Origin: Streptomyces sp. Edi4
Lineage (GTDB): Bacteria > Actinomycetota > Actinomycetes > Streptomycetales > Streptomycetaceae
NCBI RefSeq assembly: GCF_040253615.1
Contig: NZ_JBEJGY010000004.1
Location: 4,340,001 to 4,404,000, forward strand
Length of the DNA: 64,000 nucleotides
Reading direction: 5' to 3'
Part shown: piece after piece, positions 27,681-35,171 of the stretch
How the letters are laid out: the number at the start of each line of letters is the position of its first letter
Position numbering within the stretch: the stretch's first letter is position 1
Program-made: the position numbers and the translations under genes
The notes under the pieces: model-generated
What the model was told of the DNA's origin: nothing
Databases searched by the model: none
Seen by the model: the letters and a program-made list of their open reading frames with translations, nothing else

Positions 27681-29207
27681 GTGCCACGTGGTGACGGACG
27701 ACTCAACCACGACCTGCTCCCCGGTGAGAAGGGCCCCCAGGACGCTTGCGGCGTCTTCGGTGTCTGGGCTCCGGGTGAAGAGGTCGCGAAGCTCACTTAC
27801 TTCGGGCTCTACGCCCTCCAACATCGGGGCCAGGAATCCGCGGGCATCGCGGTCAGCAACGGCTCCCAGATCCTCGTCTTCAAGGACATGGGACTTGTCT
27901 CCCAGGTCTTCGACGAGACCTCACTCGGTTCCCTGCAAGGTCATATCGCGGTCGGTCACGCCCGCTACTCGACCACCGGTGCCTCCGTGTGGGAGAACGC
28001 GCAGCCGACGTTCCGGGCGACCGCCCACGGCTCGATCGCGCTCGGCCACAACGGCAACCTGGTGAACACCGCGCAGCTCGCGGAGATGGTCGCCGAGCTG
28101 CCCAAGGAGAACGGCCGGGCCACCCAGGTCGCCGCCACCAACGACACCGACCTGGTCACCGCGCTGCTCGCGGGCCAGACGGACGACGACGGCAAGCCGC
28201 TGACCGTCGAGGAGGCGGCCGCCAAGGTCCTCCCCCAGGTCCAGGGCGCCTTCTCGCTGGTCTTCATGGACGAGCAGACGCTGTACTGCGCCCGTGACCC
28301 GCAGGGCATCCGCCCGCTGGTGCTCGGCCGCCTGGAGCGCGGCTGGGTCGTCGCGTCCGAGAGCGCCGCTCTCGACATCTGCGGCGCCAGCTTCGTCCGC
28401 GAGATCGAGCCGGGCGAGCTCGTCGCCATCGACGAGAACGGCCTGCGTACCTCTCGATTCGCAGATGCGAAGCCCAAGGGCTGTGTCTTCGAGTACGTCT
28501 ACCTGGCGCGCCCCGACACCGACATCGCGGGCCGCAACGTCTACCTCTCCCGGGTGGAGATGGGACGCAAACTCGCCAAGGAAGCGCCGGTCGAGGCCGA
28601 CCTGGTGATAGCGACTCCGGAGTCCGGCACCCCCGCCGCGATCGGATACGCCGAAGCCAGTGGCATCCCGTACGGCTCGGGCCTGGTCAAGAACGCCTAC
28701 GTCGGCCGTACGTTCATCCAGCCCTCGCAGACCATCCGCCAGCTCGGCATCCGGCTCAAGCTGAACCCGCTGAAGGAGGTCATCCGGGGCAAGCGCCTGG
28801 TGGTCGTGGACGACTCGATCGTCCGCGGCAACACCCAGCGCGCCCTGGTCAAGATGCTCCGCGAGGCGGGCGCCGCCGAGGTCCACATCCGGATCTCGTC
28901 GCCGCCGGTGAAGTGGCCCTGCTTCTTCGGCATCGACTTCGCCACCCGCGCGGAGCTGATCGCCAACGGCATGACCATCGAGGAGATCGGCACGTCCCTG
29001 GGCGCCGACTCGCTCTCGTACATCTCGACCGACGCGATGATCGAAGCGACGACGATCCCCAAGGACAACCTGTGCCGCGCCTGCTTCGACGGCGTGTACC
29101 CGATGGAGCTCCCCGACCCCGAGCTGCTCGGCAAGCAGCTCCTGGAGTCCGAGCTGGCCTCCGGCCCCGCCGCCACCGCGGCCGCCGACGCCCTGCGCCG
29201 CCCGTAA
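27681..29207 (+). CDS. purF: Amidophosphoribosyltransferase
   Basis: PurF performs the committed step of purine synthesis, making phosphoribosylamine from PRPP and glutamine. The 508-residue protein has a 22-residue propeptide ahead of the catalytic C23 (GPQDACGVFGVW), the Ntn glutaminase block LYALQHRGQESAGIAV, the PRPP-binding motif VVVDDSIVRGNTQRA and iron-sulfur-type cysteines in LCRACFDGVYP. It starts GTG, and purM follows after 34 bases as a likely operon partner. Confidence 0.97.
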   Translation: MPRGDGRLNHDLLPGEKGPQDACGVFGVWAPGEEVAKLTYFGLYALQHRGQESAGIAVSNGSQILVFKDMGLVSQVFDETSLGSLQGHIAVGHARYSTTGASVWENAQPTFRATAHGSIALGHNGNLVNTAQLAEMVAELPKENGRATQVAATNDTDLVTALLAGQTDDDGKPLTVEEAAAKVLPQVQGAFSLVFMDEQTLYCARDPQGIRPLVLGRLERGWVVASESAALDICGASFVREIEPGELVAIDENGLRTSRFADAKPKGCVFEYVYLARPDTDIAGRNVYLSRVEMGRKLAKEAPVEADLVIATPESGTPAAIGYAEASGIPYGSGLVKNAYVGRTFIQPSQTIRQLGIRLKLNPLKEVIRGKRLVVVDDSIVRGNTQRALVKMLREAGAAEVHIRISSPPVKWPCFFGIDFATRAELIANGMTIEEIGTSLGADSLSYISTDAMIEATTIPKDNLCRACFDGVYPMELPDPELLGKQLLESELASGPAATAAADALRRP

Positions 29208-29241
29208 AACCCCGCAGTACGACACGAAGGTTCCCCGTCAC

Positions 29242-30336
29242 ATGCCTGCCGAATTTGATCAGCGTGCTCCGCACACGGGCACTGGCGCCAGCTACGCAGC
29301 CGCGGGCGTCGACATCGAGGCCGGCGACCGCGCCGTCGAGCTGATGAAGGAGTGGGTGAAGAAGACCAAGCGCCCCGAGGTCCTGGGCGGCCTCGGCGGA
29401 TTCGCCGGACTCTTCGACGCCTCGGCCCTCAAGAGGTACGAGCGCCCGCTGCTCGCGTCCGCCACCGACGGCGTCGGTACGAAGGTGGACCTCGCCCGCA
29501 GGATGGGCGTGTACGACACCATCGGCCACGACCTCGTCGGCATGGTCGTCGACGACCTGGTCGTCTGCGGCGCCGAACCGCTGTTCATGACCGACTACAT
29601 CTGTGTGGGCAAGGTCCATCCCGAGCGGGTCGCGGCCATCGTCAAGGGCATCGCCGAGGGCTGTGTGCTCGCCGGCTGCGCCCTGGTCGGCGGCGAGACG
29701 GCGGAGCACCCGGGCCTGCTCGGCCCCGACGACTTCGATGTCGCCGGCGCCGGTACGGGTGTCGTCGAGTACGACCAGCTGCTCGGCGCCGACCGGATCC
29801 GCGAGGGCGACGCGGTCATCGCCATGGCGTCCTCCGGTCTTCACTCGAACGGGTACTCACTCGTCCGGCACGTGGTCTTCGACCGGGCCGGGATGACCCT
29901 GGAAAGCCACGTCGAGGAGTTCGGCCGCACGCTCGGCGAGGAGCTGCTGGAGCCCACCAAGATCTACTCGCTGGACTGCCTGGCCCTGACCCGCACCACC
30001 GAGGTGCACGGTTTCAGCCACATCACCGGCGGCGGTCTTGCCAACAACCTGGCCCGGGTCATCCCGGACCACCTGCACGCCACGGTCGACCGCTCGACCT
30101 GGACGCCGGGCGCGGTCTTCGACCTCGTCGGCAAGGCGGGCGACGTGGCGCGGCTCGAACTGGAGAAGACGCTCAACATGGGCGTCGGCATGATGGCGGT
30201 CGTGCCGGCCGACTCGGTCGACGTGGCGCTCCAGACCCTCGCCGACCGGGGCGTGGACGCCTGGGTCGCGGGCGAGATCCTGGCTCGGGGCGACCACCGC
30301 GACGGCGCCGAGCTGACCGGCGACTACGCCAAGTAG
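29242..30336 (+). CDS. purM: Phosphoribosylformylglycinamidine cyclo-ligase (AIR synthetase)
   Basis: PurM closes the imidazole ring, making AIR from FGAM with ATP. The 364-residue protein shows LLASATDGVGTKVDLA, the metal and phosphate region GHDLVGMVVDDLVVCGAEP, ALVGGETAEHPG and FSHITGGGLANNLARVIP. It follows purF closely on the same strand and is ended by a hairpin 96 bases past its stop. Confidence 0.97.
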   Translation: MPAEFDQRAPHTGTGASYAAAGVDIEAGDRAVELMKEWVKKTKRPEVLGGLGGFAGLFDASALKRYERPLLASATDGVGTKVDLARRMGVYDTIGHDLVGMVVDDLVVCGAEPLFMTDYICVGKVHPERVAAIVKGIAEGCVLAGCALVGGETAEHPGLLGPDDFDVAGAGTGVVEYDQLLGADRIREGDAVIAMASSGLHSNGYSLVRHVVFDRAGMTLESHVEEFGRTLGEELLEPTKIYSLDCLALTRTTEVHGFSHITGGGLANNLARVIPDHLHATVDRSTWTPGAVFDLVGKAGDVARLELEKTLNMGVGMMAVVPADSVDVALQTLADRGVDAWVAGEILARGDHRDGAELTGDYAK

Positions 30337-30431
30337 CAGCACATGCCGGGCCGCGCCGGGGTTCCCGGGCGCGGCCCGGACGGGTTCTGTCCACCGTCAC
30401 GACGGCAGCACGCATACGACGGCAGCACGAA

Positions 30432-30463
30432 ACCCGGTCAGGGGCGAAGGCCCCGGACCGGGT
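30432..30463. terminator. Terminator between purM and the DUF3073 gene
   Basis: ACCCGGTC and GACCGGGT form the outer stem and GGGG/CCCC the inner stem around CGAAGG. It lies between two convergent genes and could act both ways. Confidence 0.7.
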
Positions 30464-30518
30464 CGGTGTGCTCAGAGCAGCGACAACCTACGGTGCTGCG
30501 AAAGCGGGATCAGCGAAG

Positions 30519-30782
30519 TCAAGCGCCGCGGCGCTGCGACGACGGGCCGGACTCTTCGTCCTCGTCCTCGTCGTCATTCCCGTACAGCTCCGCATAGCGG
30601 GCGTACGGGTCGTCGTCCTCCTCGTCCTCCAGTGGCTCCGCGTTCGGCGGTTGGCTCACTGTCGGGCGAGGAGTAGATGCGCCCAGCTCGTTGGCCAGAC
30701 GCGACAGGTCAGTCCCGCCGCTGCTGTACTTCAGCTGGCGGGCGACCTTCGTCTGCTTGGCCTTTGCCCGGCCGCGCCCCAT
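30519..30782 (-). CDS. DUF3073 family protein
   Basis: This 87-residue protein begins MGRGRAKAKQTKVARQLKYS, the basic signature of the actinobacterial DUF3073 family, and ends in a strongly acidic tail (EDEEDDDP, NDDEDEDEESG). The basic head and acidic tail suggest a nucleic-acid or ribosome contact, but no function is known to me. It lies between purM and vdh, where homologues are found in related genomes. The upstream extension of the frame (to 31145) has no conserved sequence. Confidence 0.85.
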   Translation of the reverse strand: MGRGRAKAKQTKVARQLKYSSGGTDLSRLANELGASTPRPTVSQPPNAEPLEDEEDDDPYARYAELYGNDDEDEDEESGPSSQRRGA

Positions 30783-31062
30783 GGCTCGACCCCCTCGGTG
30801 ACGGGGCTCGACGGCCCCAGAGTCTTGACACGCGTTCATGATCCGGAACGGGCTCTCCGTGGAGAGACCGCGTCCGTAGAGCTTCAACGGTACCTGCTTC
30901 CGTGGCCATACGGTACGCCGCCCGCATGAAGCGCCACTTGGCAGAACCAACAAAGCACGCTGTCCTCGCTGGTCAACCGCGATTTTAACCTCTTCTCGGC
31001 GCCCGACCCGCCGACCGGCGTGAGTCTTGTCTCTCAGCGCGGCCGGCGGGCACGGGGAAGGC

Positions 31063-32157
31063 TCAGTGTTGACGTGCCTCCGCCATGCGCTGCTCGGCGA
31101 TCCGGTCGGCCGCGGCAGCCGGCGGAATACCGTCTTCCTTCGCACGAGCGAATATGGCCAGCGTGGTGTCGAAGATCTTCGACGCCTTGGCCTTGCACCG
31201 GTCGAAGTCGAAGCCGTGGAGCTCGTCGGCGACCTGGATCACGCCGCCGGCGTTCACCACGTAGTCGGGCGCGTACAGGACCGAGCGGTCCGCGAGGTCC
31301 TTCTCCACGCCGGGGTGCGCGAGCTGGTTGTTGGCCGCGCCGCACACCACCTTCGCGGTGAGCACCGGCACGGTCTCGTCGCTGAGCGCGCCGCCGAGGG
31401 CGCAGGGCGCGTAGATGTCGAGCCCTGCGGTACGGATCAGCGCGTCTGTGTCGGCGGCGACCGCCAACGCCACCTCGGAGTGCAGCTCGGTGAGGGCGCG
31501 CACCGACTCCTCGCGCACGTCCGTGATCACGACCTCGGCGCCGTCCGCGAGCAGGTGCCCGACGAGGTGCCGGCCGACCTTGCCCACGCCCGCGACGCCG
31601 ACCTTGCGGTCGCGCAGCGACGGGTCGCCCCACAGGTGCTGGGCCGAGGCCCGCATGCCCTGGAAGACGCCGTAGGCGGTCAGCACGGACGAGTCGCCCG
31701 CGCCGCCGTTCTCGGGGGAGCGGCCGGTGGTCCACTGGCAGGTGCGCGCCACGACGTCCATGTCGGCGACGTACGTGCCGACGTCGCAGGCCGTCACGTA
31801 GCGCCCGCCGAGCGAGGCCACGCACCGGCCGTAGGCGAGCAGGAGCTCTTCCGTCTTGATCGTCTCGGGGTCACCGATGATCACGGCCTTGCCGCCGCCG
31901 TGGTCGAGCCCGGCCATGGCGTTCTTGTACGACATGCCGCGCGACAGGTTGAGGGCGTCGGCGACGGCCTCGGCCTCGGTGGCGTACGGGTAGAAGCGCG
32001 TTCCGCCCAGGGCGGGGCCCAGGGCGGTGGAGTGGATGGCGATGACGGCCCTGAGCCCGGTGGCTCGGTCCTGGCAGAGCACGACCTGCTCATGTCCGCC
32101 CTGGTCGGAGCGGAAGAGGGTGTGCAGTACGTCATCGGCTCCGGTCACATCGGTCAC
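31063..32157 (-). CDS. vdh: Valine (branched-chain amino acid) dehydrogenase
   Basis: This NAD-dependent enzyme deaminates valine, leucine and isoleucine to 2-oxo acids, feeding acyl-CoA precursors for polyketides. From GTG 32157, eight bases after a GGGAG, it is 364 residues. It shows GGTRFYPYATEAEAV, the catalytic lysines K78 (SYKNAMAGL) and K90 (GGGK), and the Rossmann motif VGVAGVGKVGRHL. A TTG five codons upstream is a less likely start. Leucine dehydrogenase is the nearest alternative, but the locus next to bldC matches the known Streptomyces vdh position from memory. Confidence 0.92.
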   Translation of the reverse strand: MTDVTGADDVLHTLFRSDQGGHEQVVLCQDRATGLRAVIAIHSTALGPALGGTRFYPYATEAEAVADALNLSRGMSYKNAMAGLDHGGGKAVIIGDPETIKTEELLLAYGRCVASLGGRYVTACDVGTYVADMDVVARTCQWTTGRSPENGGAGDSSVLTAYGVFQGMRASAQHLWGDPSLRDRKVGVAGVGKVGRHLVGHLLADGAEVVITDVREESVRALTELHSEVALAVAADTDALIRTAGLDIYAPCALGGALSDETVPVLTAKVVCGAANNQLAHPGVEKDLADRSVLYAPDYVVNAGGVIQVADELHGFDFDRCKAKASKIFDTTLAIFARAKEDGIPPAAAADRIAEQRMAEARQH

Positions 32158-32322
32158 GGTGGTGACTCCCAAGTACGAAGCGGCGGTTGGCGGCCCGCCT
32201 GAGGGTGGGGCGGGCCTGGTTCGGGAGCAGGGTAAGTCCTACGCGCCCGTAGATCAGGCCCAGTGCCGAGGATCACCCCCGCGAGGACGACCCGGGCGGG
32301 CGCCCGTGGGACGATGCGGGTC

Positions 32323-33165
32323 ATGGCGGTGGTGTCCTCTGTGATCGTTCCGTACGCGTCCTACCTGCGGGTGTACGAGCCCCTTGCCGCCTTTCCCGAG
32401 CCCGAACGCGGCCACTGGACGCGCTACGCGGAGAGCGGACGAACTCCCGACGCCCAGGACGAACTCCGGCGCGCGCTGGCCGACTTGGTGGCCGTCCCGC
32501 CGGTCGCGGTGCCGGTGCACGAGAGCGGCGAGGCGTTCGTGGCGGAGGCGGACGGCGTGGTGTGCGTCTGCCCCTGGCGGACCCGGCTGCGCGGGTGGCA
32601 GGCGCTCGAAGGCCTCGCGGGCCAGTTCCCCGAGCCCGTCCTGGACGCGCTGCTGCCCGCGGTGGTGCGCCGGGAGGCGGAGGCGGACTACGCGCGCTGG
32701 CGGGAGCGCAACCCCGATGCCCGGCCCTGGATCTTGACCAGTGTTTGGCACATCCCTGTGACCTGGTTCACGGTCTTTTCGGACGAAGAGCGCGAGTATG
32801 CACCGAGTAAGGGCGCGAGCGCGCCCGTGCTGCGCTACCGCACCCCGATGGTCCAGGCGCGGCGGCGCCTGGCGCGGGCCCTGCGGACGCTGCGGGAGCA
32901 CATCGGCGAGGGGCCGCTGACCGAGGGCCTGGTGGACGTCGGGCGGTGGCTGGAGGAGTTCCATCCGCGTTCGCTGGTCGAGCTGGACTACGGCGGCCTC
33001 GTGCACGCGGTGGCGCCCAGGAGCCTGGAGGCCGACCGTTCGGCGGCCGACGTGGCCGAGGGGATCGCCGCGCTGCGGGCGGGGGACGAGAGCGTGGCGC
33101 GTGAGGCGTACAGCCGCTTCACGGAGCGCTGGCGGCCCGTCAAGGAGCGCCGGATGGCCAACTGA
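32323..33165 (+). CDS. Conserved hypothetical protein between vdh and bldC
   Basis: From ATG 32323 the product is 280 residues (MAVVSSVIVPYASYLRVYEP). It has no signal peptide, membrane segment or recognised motif. It is rich in Trp, Arg and Glu and contains VVCVCPWRTRLRGWQALEGL, HIPVTWFTVFSDEER and a helical segment with many arginines (MVQARRRLARALRTLREHI). The overall look is of a soluble globular protein. Homologues at this place beside bldC suggest a conserved but unassigned role. It is read divergently from vdh. Confidence 0.82.
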   Translation: MAVVSSVIVPYASYLRVYEPLAAFPEPERGHWTRYAESGRTPDAQDELRRALADLVAVPPVAVPVHESGEAFVAEADGVVCVCPWRTRLRGWQALEGLAGQFPEPVLDALLPAVVRREAEADYARWRERNPDARPWILTSVWHIPVTWFTVFSDEEREYAPSKGASAPVLRYRTPMVQARRRLARALRTLREHIGEGPLTEGLVDVGRWLEEFHPRSLVELDYGGLVHAVAPRSLEADRSAADVAEGIAALRAGDESVAREAYSRFTERWRPVKERRMAN

Positions 33166-33659
33166 GGCCGGACGGCGGCTTCTGACGGGTTTTCCGGTGC
33201 GTCGGCGCCCGCCCCAGGACGTAGGTCCTGATCCGGGCCTTTGCCTCAAGCGTGATGGAACGCACTTACCTCGCCCTTGCGCCCAGACCCCACCCTCGTG
33301 CCAAAATAGGACAAGGGGTCCGGGGAGGATCCCTTCCGCCCAAGTAAGGGTGGATTGCTCGGTATTGCTCGCTATGGGGGGTCTGACGACTCCTGATCGC
33401 TCTGTGACTGATCGTCACGGTGGCGTGACTGTCCGCTATGGCATGGTCCATCGGCTTCCGTCGCTGATGAACACCTGGGAGGGCAATTCCATCGGTTTGG
33501 CCGACGTGGCTGGACGGATGGTGTAGTTGTAGTGCCGAGGACAAGCCGTTCGTCCTATAACCGACTCGGCTCGCGTCCGCCATTTCGGGCAACGCGGGTC
33601 AAGGTGCAGAATTTAGAGGAAAGAACCGAGAAGGTTCGGTTCTCCCGAGGAGGCCGCTC
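33166..33659 (+). promoter_or_regulatory. Long bldC upstream region
   Basis: This 494-base gap has no gene. It is unusually rich in A/T for the window, for example CAGAATTTAGAGGAAAGAA near 33607. A small hairpin GAACCGA-GAAGG-TTCGGTTC at 33624-33643 ends nine bases before the GAGGAGG ribosome-binding site of bldC and could affect translation. Several short palindromes occur around 33400-33430 (GATCGTCACGGTGGCGTGAC). The bldC promoter must lie here. Confidence 0.5.
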
Positions 33660-33866
33660 ATGACCGCTCGCACCCCTGATGCCGAGCCGCTGCTGACCCC
33701 GGCTGAGGTCGCCACGATGTTCCGCGTGGACCCGAAGACGGTGACCCGCTGGGCCAAGGCTGGCAAGCTCACGTCCATCCGCACGCTGGGTGGACATCGC
33801 CGGTACCGCGAGGCAGAGGTCCGCGCACTGCTGGCGGGTATTCCGCAGCAGCGCAGCGAGGCCTGA
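33660..33866 (+). CDS. bldC: BldC developmental regulator, MerR-like DNA-binding protein
   Basis: The 68-residue protein is little more than a winged helix-turn-helix: LLTPAEVATMFRVDPKTVTRWAKAGKLTSIRTLGGHRRYREAEV. This is the hallmark of BldC, which binds head-to-tail on direct repeats and holds back entry to development in Streptomyces. The ATG has GAGGAGG eight bases upstream. Its neighbours (vdh, the hypothetical and hrpA) match the known bldC locus. A strong terminator follows. Confidence 0.96.
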   Translation: MTARTPDAEPLLTPAEVATMFRVDPKTVTRWAKAGKLTSIRTLGGHRRYREAEVRALLAGIPQQRSEA

Positions 33867-33969
33867 ACAACACCCCAGTAATCCGGGCGTTCCGGGGCCC
33901 CCACCCCGGCCGAGCCCGCCTATAGCTCCACACGGCGCCCTGCCCGCCCCAACGGGTGGTGCGTCGTCG

Positions 33970-34007
33970 ATCGCGCTGGACTCCGCCGGGTCCAGCGCGA
34001 TTTTTTT
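33970..34007 (+). terminator. Rho-independent terminator after bldC
   Basis: An 11-bp perfect stem, ATCGCGCTGGA with TCCAGCGCGAT, is followed by seven further T residues. A full U-tract like this is rare in Streptomyces, so this is one of the clearest terminators in the window. The rest of the gap to 34256 shows nothing recognisable. Confidence 0.9.
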
Positions 34008-34256
34008 ATGTCCGGCCTTGTCCGGCACATCCGGCACTTCCCCCGGCCGGCCCGTGAAGTGTCCGTGACGGGGCGTTCCGATACCTCCCGGACTGCGCCT
34101 ACGGGAGGGGTGCAATTGCACATATTAAATCGGGACGTTGTAGGGGAGGTGTAAGTTCGCCCACTCCGAAAACTCGTTCCGTGACTCCGGTCACACCGTC
34201 AAGTCCCGTTCAGGCAGAGCCTTTCACCGCGCGGGCGGCCGGGACCGCGCCATTGG

Positions 34257-34451
34257 TCACCGGGTGGAAGGACTTTCGTCCTCGGGGTCCGCGGAGTCAG
34301 TGGGGACGGAAACCTCCATGGCGAGCCGCAGGAGGCGATGGCAGACCGCGCAGTGCCGGGTGAGGTGGCGATAGCCCAGAGCGGCCGACAGGTGGGCGCG
34401 CAGCAGCGCACGCGTCTCGTGCCTCACCGATTGCGATGCCGACGCCGCCAT
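34257..34451 (-). CDS. Small conserved protein with HxxxC motif (DUF6274-like)
   Basis: The 64-residue product starts MAASASQSVRHETRALLRAH and contains LTRHCAVCHRLLRLAME, in which H-C-xx-C-H could bind a metal. I recognise it as resembling a small Streptomyces family (DUF6274), but this is from memory. The ATG is supported by the conserved segment beginning soon after. The upstream reading frame continues into the tandem repeat and is not meaningful. No function is known. Confidence 0.65.
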   Translation of the reverse strand: MAASASQSVRHETRALLRAHLSAALGYRHLTRHCAVCHRLLRLAMEVSVPTDSADPEDESPSTR

Positions 34452-34599
34452 GCGCCACCTCCTGGGCAGCCCCCGCTCTCCTTCCTTGCAGGGGTACCGG
34501 CGTCGGCCGCGCCCGTCAAGAGCGCGGACAGGGCACCGGCCGGGGTGGCGGACATGCTGGCGGACAACGACGAAGACCGCACCCGGTGGGTACGGCCTT

Positions 34600-35007
34600 C
34601 GAGGTGTGCCGGCAAACGCCGGAGCCCGCATCCGGATGGGATGCGGGCTCCGATTCGCGCGGTCCTGACGGGATTTGCTGTGTCTGTGCGCGGCTTCGCC
34701 GCGGGTCGCGGCCTGCGGGGTGTGTCGGCAAACGCCGGAGCCCGCATCCGGATGGGATGCGGGCTCCGATTTACGCGGTCCTGACGGGATTTGCTGTGTC
34801 TGTGCGCGGCTTCGCCGCGGGTCGCGGCCCGCCGGGTGTGCCGGCAAACGCCGGAGCCCGCATCCGGATGGGATGCGGGCTCCGATTCGCGCGGTCCTGA
34901 CGGGATTTGCTGTGTCTGTGCGCGGCTTCGCCGCAGGTCGCGGCCCGCCGGGTGTGCCGGCAAACGCCGGAGCCCGCATCCGGATGGGATGCGGGCTCCG
35001 ATTTACG
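34600..35007 (-). repeat. 116-bp tandem repeat carrying copies of the tRNA-Asp 3' end and its terminator
   Basis: Four units with an exact 116-base period (GGCAAACGCC at 34611, 34727, 34843 and 34959) run up to the tRNA-Asp gene. Each unit holds a perfect 14-bp hairpin (CGGAGCCCGCATCC/GGATGCGGGCTCCG), a small GCGGCTTCGCCGC hairpin, and GGTCCTGACGGGATTTG, which is the last 17 bases of tRNA-Asp. These 17-base copies start at 34661, 34777 and 34893; the fourth, at 35009, is the real gene. The units are more than 95 percent alike by eye. This looks like serial duplication of the tRNA 3' end plus its terminator. Confidence 0.92.
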
Positions 35008-35082
35008 CGGTCCTGACGGGATTTGAACCCGCGGCCTCCACCTTGACAGGGTGGCGAGCACTCCAAACTGCTCCACAGGACC
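35008..35082 (-). tRNA. tRNA-Asp (anticodon GTC), copy 1
   Basis: The reverse complement begins GGTCCTGTGGAGCAGTTTGG, has the anticodon loop CTGTCAA (GTC), T-arm GGGTTCAAATCCC and acceptor CAGGACC. It is identical across its length, as far as I can see, to the copy at 41701-41775. Its 3' end abuts the tandem array. Confidence 0.96.
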
Positions 35083-35171
35083 TTGCTCCGCAGCCCGTTG
35101 TGCTTGGCTGCGAGTGAGACTGTACAGCAGGTGCGCTGGTCAGGTCGAACTCACTCTCAGCGATGCGCCGG

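Noticed and set aside
34600..35007. CRISPR array
   Set aside because: The units are contiguous 116-base repeats with no unique spacers and no cas genes, and each includes tRNA sequence.
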